Positions 1-6,743 are shown, counted from the first letter of the stretch. The stretch is DNA of 16,977 nucleotides from DASRSE01 sp035656655 (GCA_035656655.1 DASRSE010000317.1:1-16977), one strand, 5' to 3'. The notes: generated from the letters alone by a model not told the origin. Numbers and translations are program-made.

Positions 1-2
1 TC

Positions 3-86
3 GTCGCGCCGGACCCCAAACGACACCTCGTCGGTTGGGTGGAATTCAGCTACGAGAAAAAAGGAGCGGCGAAGGACAAACCTTGA
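3..86 (+). CDS. C-terminal fragment of an unidentified protein (start lies outside the window)
   Basis: An open frame enters from the left edge and ends at a TGA at 84-86. It gives 27 residues, VAPDPKRHLVGWVEFSYEKK followed by GAAKDKP, which read like an ordinary soluble protein end with an amphipathic strand and a lysine-rich tail. No family can be named from so little. A hairpin followed by TTTT overlaps the stop codon, as expected at the end of a transcription unit, and this is the main support for a real gene. The frame is open for the entire visible stretch before the stop, but that is short enough to occur by chance. Confidence 0.5.
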   Translation, partial: VAPDPKRHLVGWVEFSYEKKGAAKDKP

Positions 87-112
87 AAGGCGCTGGAGAG
101 CGTCCAAGTTTT
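82..112 (+). terminator. Probable intrinsic terminator of the left-edge gene
   Basis: CTTG (82-85) pairs with CAAG (105-108), and GGCGCT (89-94) pairs with AGCGTC (99-104) with one G-U pair. The loop is GGAG, there is an AAA bulge on the 5' side, and TTTT follows at 109-112. The hairpin begins inside the stop codon of the partial CDS. The T-run is short, so it is moderate in quality. Confidence 0.45.
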
Positions 113-393
113 CCGTAGCTGCGCGGCGGGAGGCGCTCGGCAGCGGCCCCGTGCCGGTGGCCGAATGGCGAAATGGCAGTCCCACGGATTCAAATCCGGA
201 TGCTCAAAACGCGAAACGACGGCTCGAGCTGGCCGTGCCGCAGACCCGCGGAGCGAAGTTCTATCCGCCGGTGCTCGAGCGCCGGAAAAGCAGCGAACGG
301 GCCGCCTGGCCCTGGCCGAAACGAATGTGCTGGCGTTTGCTTTCATGGCATGACGTGGCTCCGCTGCCCGCTCCCTCCGCCCGTTCGCGGCCA
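113..393. other. Intergenic stretch, no gene supported
   Basis: This is the space between two terminators that face each other, at the ends of two convergent genes. Open frames on both strands have arginine-, alanine- and proline-rich translations typical of GC-rich noncoding DNA, and none has a convincing start. A tRNA-like stretch near 151-215 does not fold as a tRNA. Confidence 0.5.
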
Positions 394-437
394 AACAAAA
401 AAACGCGGGCCGGAACGCATTGCACGTCCGGCCCGCG
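394..437 (-). terminator. Strong intrinsic terminator of the tyrosine-rich protein gene
   Basis: On the minus strand CGCGGGCCGGA (437-427) pairs perfectly with TCCGGCCCGCG (414-404). The 11-bp stem has a 12-nt loop and is followed directly by TTTTTTTGTTT (403-393). It lies about 60 bases after the stop codon of the gene at 499-864. It is the clearest rho-independent terminator in the window. Confidence 0.85.
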
Positions 438-498
438 CGAGGCTGGTAACACGAACTGGCGGGCAGCTTGGCAGCCGGTCGAAGCGGGCCGCCGGCGG

Positions 499-864
499 TT
501 AAAACGTATCAAGGATAAAGTGGTGGCCTTGATAGTAGCGGCGAGCTTGCGGGTATTCGTTCTGCCACGAGCGGTTGTAAACCGGAATCCGCATCTCTTC
601 CGGATAGCGGAAGTAGAGACTCTCCGCGCTCCGGTAGTAGTCGGGCCCGTAATAGTTTTGGGGATAGTACACGTACGGATAATGGTAAAAGCGTTCCCAA
701 TCCTGCGTGTTGTACGAATGGCCCCATTGAGCGCCATACGCCTGCGGACTATAGGCCGGCGCGGCATAAGGAACGCCGTACGGTTCTTGGGCCTGGGCCG
801 AGGGCGACGCGCCCCACAACCCGACCGCCACGGCCGCCACCAAAAGAATTCGTCGGAGCATCAT
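499..864 (-). CDS. Small secreted tyrosine-rich protein, function unknown
   Basis: The product is 121 residues. Residues 1-25 are a Sec-type signal peptide: charged MMLRR, a hydrophobic stretch to about residue 18, and a likely cleavage after AQA at 23-25. The mature 96 residues contain 20 tyrosines plus several Pro, Arg and Trp. A patterned core runs from 60 to 112 (YHYPYVYYPQNYYGPDYYR, RYPEEMRIPVYN) and the tail is HHFILDTF. There is no Cys in the mature part and no recognised catalytic motif. I chose the start at 864 because the signal peptide begins there and an AAGGGGGG stretch lies just upstream; ATG is doubled, and the second one (861) has better spacing. The longer frame to 1032 adds 56 arginine-rich residues and is unlikely. 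Similar planctomycete proteins are, as I recall, sometimes labelled calmodulin-binding, without a basis I can see here. A surface or cell-wall role is inference. Confidence 0.8.
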   Translation of the reverse strand: MMLRRILLVAAVAVGLWGASPSAQAQEPYGVPYAAPAYSPQAYGAQWGHSYNTQDWERFYHYPYVYYPQNYYGPDYYRSAESLYFRYPEEMRIPVYNRSWQNEYPQARRYYQGHHFILDTF

Positions 865-1392
865 TCCCCCCTTGCAAATAGTCGTTGGAACGCGGAGCGG
901 CGGCAAGCGAAAGCCGCTGGCTCGGCGACACGAACGCCTCGGCTTGCGGAGTGGCCGATTCGGCGTGGTGTCTGGGTCGTTATGAAAAACATCGGCCGCC
1001 GGCGCAACCCGGATTGAGGGAATATCCGTCAAACCCGGTAAAATCGGCTGTTAAGCTAAGCGTTCTGGCGGAGCTTTTCCGTCGCATCGATCCGCAGAGG
1101 CCGCCTGGAAACCCCAGACTGCGCGATCTGCTTGACGCCCTACGAGCTGGCATCGATCATCCACGGATTTCCGGAACGGCGTGGGACCCGATTCGCTTGC
1201 GGTTCGCCGCACCCTTGCCTTTCGACCGGCTTCGGCCGACAATGTCCGCTTCGTGCTGGCCGGCACGGTTGGCGAAAGCGGGGTCAGACTGAACGATCGG
1301 GCGGCCGGTCGCGTATCACTTTAGGACGCGGTCGCGCTGGATCGACTGCATGGCAATTTAAGAGTTTTTAACCGTCATAAGGATAGCGGACG
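865..1392. other. Intergenic region between divergent genes, no gene supported
   Basis: This 528-base stretch separates the tyrosine-rich gene (-) from the cyclophilin gene (+), so it must carry both promoters. Short open frames on both strands (for example 885-1292 +) have no ribosome site and read like noncoding DNA. A TAAAAT at 1039-1044 with TTGAGG at 1014-1019 has an over-long 19-bp spacer and is only a weak candidate promoter toward the cyclophilin gene. I see no structured RNA or repeat. Confidence 0.5.
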
Positions 1393-2520
1393 ATGCGATC
1401 TTGGATTTATGGTTGTGTGGCGGTCAGTCTCGTCGGGGCGGCTGCGGTGTGGTCGCTGCCGGTCCGCGGAGCCGACCCGGCCCCCTCAGGCGCGACCGCC
1501 GATTTCAACAAAGGCTTCGACGATTGGAAAGCGCTCCTCAGCCGGCTCCGTGAAATGCAGATCCGGCATCAGACCGCCAAGGCCGACGAGCGGCTGCAAC
1601 TCGAAAAAGACTTCGCGCAGCAGGTCGTCATCGGCCGCAAAATGGAAGTCGAACTGACTGGCCGAGCCGAAAAGGCCTATGCCGAGAATCCAGACAGCGC
1701 GAGCCCGGCGGCCGAGTTTCTGTTTCGGGTGGCGGTCGACAATGCCTCGAACCGCGATAATTTTGAGCTGGCCGAACGAATCAGCAAGCTCCTCATTGCC
1801 CACAATTTCAAGAATTCGAACATTTACGATCTCGCGGGAGTGGCGGCTTTTTGCACGAATGACTACGACGCCGCGGAGAAGTATTGGAACAAGGCGGCCG
1901 AACTAAAAGTGCAGCCCAGCGCGCTGACCGCCAAACTGCAACCTAGCCTAAAGGACTACAAACAGATGTGGACCAAAGAGGAAGCGCTCCGCGAGGCGGA
2001 GGCCAAGGCGGACGATTTGCCGCGCGTGAAACTGGAAACAACTTCCGGCACGATCGTCGTCGAATTGTTCGAAAACGAGGCGCCCAACACCGTCGCCAAC
2101 TTCATCAGCCTCGTCGAAAAGAAATTCTACGACGGCGTGAAATTCCACCGCGTCCTCGACCATTTCATGGCCCAAACGGGCGATCCCACGGGCACTGGTT
2201 CCGGCGGGCCAGGGTACAAAATCGCCTGCGAATGCGTCAACGAAAACCACCGCAATCACTTTCGCGGCTCATTGAGCATGGCTCACGCCGGACGGAACAC
2301 GGGGGGTTCGCAATTCTTTTTGACGTTCTTGCCGACGCCGCATCTCAACGGTTTGCACACAGTCTTTGGCCGCGTGATCGAGGGAATGGACGTGATGAGC
2401 AACTTGGAACGGGTCGATCCCAACAACCCGATTCCGGGCGTCACGCCGGACAAGATCATCTCGGCGACCGTGATTCGCAAGCGCAACCATCCGTACGAAC
2501 CGAAAAAGCTGGCGAGCTAA
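1393..2520 (+). CDS. Exported cyclophilin-type peptidyl-prolyl cis-trans isomerase with helical N-terminal domain
   Basis: The product is 375 residues. Residues 1-26 are a signal peptide ending in VRGA, so the protein works outside the cytoplasmic membrane. Residues 38-205 are helical and resemble degenerate TPR-type repeats (SNIYDLAGVAAFCTNDYDAA, then EKYWNKAAEL). Residues 210-365 are a cyclophilin domain that isomerises Xaa-Pro bonds. FHRV (251-254), FMAQTGDPTGTGSGGPGY (258-275), GSLSMAHAGRNTGGSQFFLT (292-311) and HLNGLHTVFGRVIEGMDVM (317-335) are the family signatures. Catalytic Arg253 and pocket residues Phe258, Met259 and Gln261 are present. The Trp of eukaryotic CypA that contacts cyclosporin is His317, a common kind of change in bacteria. 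ATG at 1393 follows AAGGA at 1379-1383. It is monocistronic, with a terminator about 130 bases downstream. The helical part may bind client proteins, which is inference. Confidence 0.93.
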   Translation: MRSWIYGCVAVSLVGAAAVWSLPVRGADPAPSGATADFNKGFDDWKALLSRLREMQIRHQTAKADERLQLEKDFAQQVVIGRKMEVELTGRAEKAYAENPDSASPAAEFLFRVAVDNASNRDNFELAERISKLLIAHNFKNSNIYDLAGVAAFCTNDYDAAEKYWNKAAELKVQPSALTAKLQPSLKDYKQMWTKEEALREAEAKADDLPRVKLETTSGTIVVELFENEAPNTVANFISLVEKKFYDGVKFHRVLDHFMAQTGDPTGTGSGGPGYKIACECVNENHRNHFRGSLSMAHAGRNTGGSQFFLTFLPTPHLNGLHTVFGRVIEGMDVMSNLERVDPNNPIPGVTPDKIISATVIRKRNHPYEPKKLAS

Positions 2521-2820
2521 TCGGCATTCTGGCCACGGCTTGCCGAGCCGCGAGGGGAGTATTTCAACGGGCTGCTCGCGCGGATTGAGTCGCGGCGCCC
2601 GAGGAGCTCAGAAACGCGCGGCCGATGAAAGTTTAACGATTCGGTCCGACCGCTGCTAAGCTGGGCGGTCTTTTCCGGAACCCGATTTCCGAAAACAGTT
2701 TTCGCAGCGCTTCTGCCGAATTCAAGGATTGGAGCGAAAGCCCCGCACGCGCTGCGCGGAGGGAATCTGCGCCGTCGGAATCGGCTTTACGCCGCCCGCA
2801 TTCTAAGGCAGGATGCCGTC
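2521..2820. other. Intergenic region with a terminator and a dispersed gene-end motif
   Basis: This stretch holds a possible terminator at 2648-2674 and a TTTCAACGGGCTGCT motif at 2562-2576 that matches 13 of 15 bases of one arm of the hairpin at 4689-4719. The promoter of the 89-residue gene must also lie here, but I see no clear -35/-10 pair. Confidence 0.5.
2648..2674 (+). terminator. Possible intrinsic terminator after the cyclophilin gene
   Basis: GACCGC (2648-2653) pairs with GCGGTC (2665-2670), with an 11-nt loop, and TTTT follows at 2671-2674. The stem is only 6 bp and the gene ended about 130 bases earlier, so the call is moderate. Confidence 0.5.
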
Positions 2821-3090
2821 ATGACTGTCACCGTCGATCCCTACGAAGTGCGCGAGTTGGTGTTGGAAAATTTTCGTGAATATGGCGCCAAGCCCGACGA
2901 CCTGGAACATCTGTCCGAAACCTTGTTGATTCAAGGGGGCCGCTATTTCGGGCGCTCGTATCGAACCGAAGAGCTGATGGCGATGTGGATGCCCGAGGTT
3001 GGGGTGCTCCAGTTTTACTCGGCCGACGGCACGATGTTGCGGACCGTCAACTTATTCACAGAGCGCTCGCCGCTGCGCCAAGCCGCGTAA
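2821..3090 (+). CDS. Conserved small protein of unknown function (89 aa)
   Basis: The product is acidic, soluble and has no Cys, signal peptide or membrane segment. The N-terminal half (DPYEVRELVLENFREYG, then DDLEHLSETLLI) looks helical. The second half (GGRYFGRSYRTEELMAMWMP, then EVGVLQFYSADGTMLRTVNL) looks like a small beta sheet with a MAMWM core and an FYSADG turn, so it may fold as a compact alpha/beta unit. The ATG follows AAGGCAGGA by about 8 bases. An in-frame alternative is excluded because the upstream ATG at 2813 runs into TGA within four codons. I believe similar proteins are widespread in planctomycetes, but I cannot name a family or function. A 7-bp hairpin without a T-run (3104-3125) follows the gene. 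Confidence 0.75.
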   Translation: MTVTVDPYEVRELVLENFREYGAKPDDLEHLSETLLIQGGRYFGRSYRTEELMAMWMPEVGVLQFYSADGTMLRTVNLFTERSPLRQAA

Positions 3091-3103
3091 CGGATTTCGC
3101 CCG

Positions 3104-3125
3104 GGCCAAAGGGGGCGATTTGGCC
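3104..3125 (+). terminator. Hairpin after the 89-residue gene, possible weak terminator
   Basis: GGCCAAA (3104-3110) pairs perfectly with TTTGGCC (3119-3125) across an 8-nt loop, 14 bases after the stop codon. There is no T-run after it, only GC-rich DNA, so termination is uncertain. Confidence 0.25.
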
Positions 3126-3251
3126 GCCGCCGCGCCGAGCGGCGCCGCGGGTTGAATATTTCACAGGCGGGTCGAATCGGTTGGCCGCGGCGCCGGAGCC
3201 GACGCGGCACGCCGGCGCGAAAGAAGTTGCCTCGGCCCGGCCATTTAGCGG

Positions 3252-3279
3252 TTTTCCTGGCCGCCAATTCTTGTAAAAT
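3252..3279 (+). promoter_or_regulatory. Candidate promoter of the phosphofructokinase gene
   Basis: TAAAAT at 3274-3279 is a good -10 element, in the context TTGTAAAATA. The only -35 at a suitable distance is TTTTCC (3252-3257, 16-bp spacer), which is poor. Transcription from here would leave a leader of about 85 bases before the ATG at 3370. Confidence 0.3.
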
Positions 3280-3369
3280 AGCCGGCAGTGCGGAAGCACG
3301 GCGATCTTTTTGGCCAACGATCCTCGTTGGCTTTTTGCATTTCTTCCTCTCTGGCTTGGCATAATTTCC

Positions 3370-4671
3370 ATGAGTGCTCCTACTGGCTCGAAGTCGCGAA
3401 TCAAACGGGTGGCGATGCTTTTCTCCGGCGGACCGGCCCCGGCGGCCAATGCGGTCATCTCCACCGCGGCGGCTTCGTTCCATCGCAGCGGAATTCAAGT
3501 CATCGGGATCATGTACGGCTACTCGCAGTTGGTCACGTTCTCACCGCAGAACCCGCTGCAAGAAGGGCGCGACTACATCCAGCTCGACCCGAAGCAAATT
3601 CGCCGGACGCGCAATTCGCGCGGGATCATGATCGGCACCGCGCGCGAAAACCCCGGCCGCCTGATCAGCAGCCCCAGCCATGTTTCCGATCCCGAGCGGA
3701 GCGGCCCCATGCGGACCGTGTACGAAGCGCTCGACTCGATCGGGATCGACGCCTTGATTTCGATCGGCGGCGACGACACGCTCAAGACGGCGAACAAATT
3801 CAAGCTCTTCCAAGACTCGCTGCCCGCCGATCGCAAACGGATGCCGGTGGTCCATTTGCCGAAGACGATCGACAACGACTACATGGGAATCGACTTCACC
3901 TTCGGCTACTTCACCGCGGCCGAGTTTCTGGCGAACGAAGTCCGCAACATGCTGGCCGACGCGGAAGCCGCCCGCTCGTACTTCATCGCGGAGACGATGG
4001 GGCGTTCGGCGGGGTGGCTGGCCTATGGCGCCGCGATTGCCGGCGAAGCCAGCCTGGTCCTGTCGGTTGAAGACATTACCGGCAAGCTCGCGATGGAAGA
4101 AACCGCTGTCGACGAAAAGTCGGGCGAAAAGAAGACCCGGAAGGTGATGAACCTGGAAGAGGTCGTTAACCGGATCGTGCGGACGATTCTCGTGCGCGAA
4201 CAGAAGGAGGGCAAAGAGTACGGCGTGATCATTCTCGCCGAAGGCCTCGCCGAATATCTCTCGAACGAAAAGCTCGAAGGCATCCCGCGCGATCCGCACG
4301 GCCACATCGCCGTTTCCGAGTTGAATCTGAGCCGCCTGTTTGCCGAGCGGGTGAGCAAGAAATATAAGGAACTGACTGGCCGCCGCCGCAAGGTGACCGG
4401 CGTCCAACTCGGCTATGAATCACGCTGCGCCTTGCCCCATGCCTTCGATGTGATGCTCGGCAGCCAGCTCGGGGTCGGTTCGTATCGCGCGTTGATCGAA
4501 GAAGGGCTGAACGGGGTGATGGTCTCGACGACGGGCCAATTTCAATTGAGCTTCGTGCCGTTTGAAACGCTGGTCGATCCGCAAACCTTGACGACGATCG
4601 TGCGGTACGTCGAGGTCGATTCGGACTTTCACAAGCTGGCGCGGTTCTTGGAGACGAACGTCAACGAATGA
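3370..4671 (+). CDS. pfp: Pyrophosphate-dependent 6-phosphofructokinase
   Basis: The product (433 residues) phosphorylates fructose 6-phosphate at C1 in the cytoplasm; with PPi as donor the step is reversible and serves both glycolysis and gluconeogenesis. The phosphofructokinase fold is clear: glycine loop FSGGPAPAANAVI (18-30), GGDDT (133-137), PKTIDND (164-170) with the catalytic Asp, MGRSAGWLA (210-218) binding sugar phosphate, and a C-terminal GYESR-PHAFD segment (348-360). Asp in GGDD, where ATP enzymes have Gly, and Lys in PKTIDND, where they have Gly, are the established markers of PPi use. GGPAP in place of GGDAP in the first loop also fits PPi enzymes. I chose ATG at 3370 (MSAPTGS); the frame extends to a TTG at 3310, but those 20 residues are hydrophobic and do not belong to the fold. 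No clear Shine-Dalgarno site precedes it. Donor preference still needs an assay. Confidence 0.92.
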   Translation: MSAPTGSKSRIKRVAMLFSGGPAPAANAVISTAAASFHRSGIQVIGIMYGYSQLVTFSPQNPLQEGRDYIQLDPKQIRRTRNSRGIMIGTARENPGRLISSPSHVSDPERSGPMRTVYEALDSIGIDALISIGGDDTLKTANKFKLFQDSLPADRKRMPVVHLPKTIDNDYMGIDFTFGYFTAAEFLANEVRNMLADAEAARSYFIAETMGRSAGWLAYGAAIAGEASLVLSVEDITGKLAMEETAVDEKSGEKKTRKVMNLEEVVNRIVRTILVREQKEGKEYGVIILAEGLAEYLSNEKLEGIPRDPHGHIAVSELNLSRLFAERVSKKYKELTGRRRKVTGVQLGYESRCALPHAFDVMLGSQLGVGSYRALIEEGLNGVMVSTTGQFQLSFVPFETLVDPQTLTTIVRYVEVDSDFHKLARFLETNVNE

Positions 4672-4688
4672 CCCGCCGGCAGAGCGCC

Positions 4689-4719
4689 AGTAGCCTGTTG
4701 AAGATTTCAACAGGCTACT
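4689..4719. terminator. Perfect 14-bp hairpin between convergent genes
   Basis: AGTAGCCTGTTGAA (4689-4702) pairs without mismatch with TTCAACAGGCTACT (4706-4719) across a 3-nt GAT loop. It lies 18 bases after the phosphofructokinase stop and beyond the repeat tract at the end of the protease gene, so it can act on transcripts from both sides. Neither side has a T-run. One arm matches motifs at 2562-2576 and 11907-11921, so it may be a copy of a dispersed repeat as well as a transcript end. Confidence 0.6.
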
Positions 4720-4768
4720 TGATCGCGACGCGAGAAAGCACCGCGTTTCCGCAGCGCTCGCTGCGCGG

Positions 4769-4831
4769 TTATTGCTGCTCGCCGCGCGCTTATCGCTGCT
4801 CGCCGCGCGCTTATTGCTGCTCGCCGCGCGC
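4769..4831. repeat. Three tandem 21-bp units, each carrying a TAA stop in the protease frame
   Basis: Units at 4769-4789, 4790-4810 and 4811-4831 read TTATYGCTGCTCGCCGCGCG plus C on the plus strand. The first and third are identical; the second has C instead of T at position 5. Nine more matching bases (TTATCGCTG) continue into the protease gene end at 4832-4840. On the minus strand each unit starts as a copy of the gene's last codons and stop (CAGCRATAA). A degenerate relative with a 7-bp palindromic arm (CGCAGCG, then CGCTGCG, 4750-4765) adjoins the array. Confidence 0.9.
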
Positions 4832-6520
4832 TTATCGCTGGGCGAGTTGCTTCCGCGCCGCTTGCAAACCGGCTGCCAGCGTGGCATCTTCGGGCGGCCC
4901 AATTGCGGTCAGCCCCGTTTCGCCGGAAGCGATCAAGGCCGGAGCCACCGGCGGTTCGGCCGGATTCGGGTCGAATAGCGGCTTGGCCGCGCTGCGGACG
5001 AGAATGTCCGGCTCGACGCCCACTTTGGCAAACGGCAAGCCGTTGGGAGAATAAAACTTCGCCGTCGTCAGACGGAGCCCGGCGCCGGCCAAGCTCAAGG
5101 GGAAGATGCCTTGCACGCTCCCCTTGCCATAGCTGCGCACGCCAACCAGCGTGGCGCGGTGATGATCGCGGACCGCTCCGGCGAAAATTTCGCTGGCGCT
5201 GGCACTGTCGCCGTCGATCAGCACGACCAGCGGAACCTGCCACGAGCCTCCTTTGCGGGCCGAGTAGTTGAAGTCCTCTTGGGGGCTGCGGCCGCGCGTC
5301 GAAACGATGATCCCGTCGTCGATGAATTTGTCGGCGACATCGACGCTGGCGGTCAAGAGTCCGCCGGGGTTGCCGCGGAGATCCATAATCAAGCTTCGCA
5401 TCCCATCGCGATTCAGCTTCCACAGCGCGGCGTCCATGTCTTTGCTCGTCGTCTTTTGGAAACAGACCAGCTTGAGATAGCCAATTCCTTGCTGCGCGTC
5501 GAGAATCTTCACGTCGTCCACGCTCGGCACGTCGACATGCTCGCGGCGGACGCGGAGCCGGCGCGGTTCGTCCTTGCCGGTCACCACGACGACTTCCACT
5601 ACGGTTCCTTCGCGGCCTTGCAACATTTCGGCCGCCTGATCGGTATTGGTCTCTTGGACCGAGTGGCCGTCGACCGCGGTAATCCGATCGCCCGCCTTGA
5701 TTCCGCTCCGTTCGGCCGGGCTATTGGGAATCACGCGGACGATCAACAAGGCTTGGTCGGCCGCCTTGAGCTCGATCCCGAGGCCAACAAAATTGCCTTC
5801 AATTTGCGAATAAACGTCGGTCAGCTGGTCGGGCGTCAAGTACGAAGAGTATTCGTCGAGTGAGCCGGTCGCTCCGGAGATATATTCCATCACCGTGGCC
5901 GGGCCAGGAATCGCTAGCCGCAGCGCGGCGAGCCGCTCGACCGCGGTCACCATGTCGCGGGCGTCTTGGCGCGTGCGGACCGGCCGCGCGTTGATCAGCG
6001 TGGCCAACTCTTGGCGGAAACCATCGATTTTTTCGGCGGCGACGTTTTTCAATTGCCGCTCGACGAACGCCGGCTCCACCACCGCCAGATCGAGGCAGCG
6101 CGTGCCGCGAACGATCATCGTCTGCCAATCGGGATTCGCGACGTAGTGCGTTTGGACCTTGAGCAGGACTTCCGAATACAGATCAAGAGCCTGGGTTTCG
6201 GACAGGGTCGCGATGCAATTGCGAAAGCTGGCATCGTTGTAGCGGCGGCCCAGATCGTAATGCATCTTGGCCGAGTTGAAATGCTGATCGAGGACCGCAT
6301 TGTCGGGAAAACGCTTGGCCGCCTCTTCGTACAGCGTCAGCGCGTCGGCCCATTTGCGTTGTTGCTCAAACTTCTGCCCGCGCTCGAGGACCGCGGCTAC
6401 CGCCTGATTGTCTTGCGGCGGAATGATTCGCAATTGCGATTGCGCCCAAGCGGCGGGAGAGGCACTCAACAGAATCGCGCAGAGCGCGACCAACAGACGC
6501 AAGCGAGCCCGGCTTAACAT
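4832..6520 (-). CDS. Exported C-terminal processing protease (S41 family) with N-terminal helical domain and PDZ
   Basis: The product is 562 residues. Residues 1-26 are a signal peptide ending in AWA. Residues 35-125 look helical and TPR-like. Residues 240-325 hold a PDZ domain (FVGLGIELKA, then PAERSGIKAGDRITAVDG), which in this family captures substrate C-termini. Residues 345-505 are the S41 peptidase core: MDLRGNPGGLL (379-389), DGDSASASEIFAGA (436-449) and SYGKGSVQ (463-470). The catalytic pair should be Ser441 and Lys466; their 25-residue spacing matches E. coli Tsp (Ser430/Lys455). It probably cleaves tails of envelope proteins. The C-terminus after 510 is a proline- and alanine-rich tail. 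I chose ATG at 6520 because the signal peptide starts there; the frame continues to 6559. The Shine-Dalgarno site is weak. A strong promoter lies about 190 bases upstream, and the gene is transcribed alone. Confidence 0.92.
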   Translation of the reverse strand: MLSRARLRLLVALCAILLSASPAAWAQSQLRIIPPQDNQAVAAVLERGQKFEQQRKWADALTLYEEAAKRFPDNAVLDQHFNSAKMHYDLGRRYNDASFRNCIATLSETQALDLYSEVLLKVQTHYVANPDWQTMIVRGTRCLDLAVVEPAFVERQLKNVAAEKIDGFRQELATLINARPVRTRQDARDMVTAVERLAALRLAIPGPATVMEYISGATGSLDEYSSYLTPDQLTDVYSQIEGNFVGLGIELKAADQALLIVRVIPNSPAERSGIKAGDRITAVDGHSVQETNTDQAAEMLQGREGTVVEVVVVTGKDEPRRLRVRREHVDVPSVDDVKILDAQQGIGYLKLVCFQKTTSKDMDAALWKLNRDGMRSLIMDLRGNPGGLLTASVDVADKFIDDGIIVSTRGRSPQEDFNYSARKGGSWQVPLVVLIDGDSASASEIFAGAVRDHHRATLVGVRSYGKGSVQGIFPLSLAGAGLRLTTAKFYSPNGLPFAKVGVEPDILVRSAAKPLFDPNPAEPPVAPALIASGETGLTAIGPPEDATLAAGLQAARKQLAQR

Positions 6521-6714
6521 GGTGGGATTCCGCGTGGAGGGAGGGAGTTCGCGAACCAACGTCGGGAGACGTTCGGCACGTCGAAGAAGCTCGCAAGACG
6601 CTCGTTTGCGAAGCGCGACTGTCGCCAGCGCTGCTCTGCCTTGAGCTCGGAGACTCCTTCAAAACCGTGGCCTCATCAAAGCCGAAATGCAGGTTTGCTC
6701 TTCCGGCCACGAAA

Positions 6715-6743
6715 AGTATAGGCCACGTTTTGGAGCCGGTCAA
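6715..6743 (-). promoter_or_regulatory. Near-consensus sigma-70-type promoter for the S41 protease
   Basis: On the minus strand TTGACC (6743-6738) is followed after exactly 17 bases by TATACT (6720-6715). Five of six bases match each consensus hexamer. An A/T-rich run (AATTATTTTT) lies just upstream of the -35, like an UP element. Transcription would begin near 6708 and give a leader of about 190 bases. Confidence 0.75.

Noticed and set aside
151..215. tRNA-like stretch (GGTGGCCGAATGGC, then GGATTCAAATCC)
   Set aside because: It resembles the D-arm of a class II tRNA and a T-loop, but the stems do not pair as 5-bp arms with 7-nt loops, and no 3' strand matches GTGCCGG for an acceptor stem.
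151..1017. Long plus-strand open frame of 288 codons
   Set aside because: It runs antisense through the tyrosine-rich gene and its terminator, is rich in Arg, Pro and Ala, and has no ribosome site; it reflects GC-rich codon bias.
885..1292. 135-codon open frame before the cyclophilin gene
   Set aside because: There is no ribosome site, no recognisable family, and it overlaps the start of the divergent tyrosine-rich gene.
1275..1300. GGGGTCAGACTGA stretch as a REP or mobile-element remnant
   Set aside because: It is half of a known palindrome type, but there is no inverted partner and no transposase nearby.
3541..4407. Minus-strand open frame of 288 codons
   Set aside because: It is a shadow antisense to the phosphofructokinase gene, whose frame carries all the family motifs.
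4769..4831. CRISPR-like array
   Set aside because: The 21-bp units are directly adjacent with no spacers, and no cas gene is present.
4420..4902. Minus-strand frame with a repeated SNKRAAS peptide
   Set aside because: The peptide is the 21-bp array read in another frame; the rest is antisense to the phosphofructokinase gene and overlaps the protease end.
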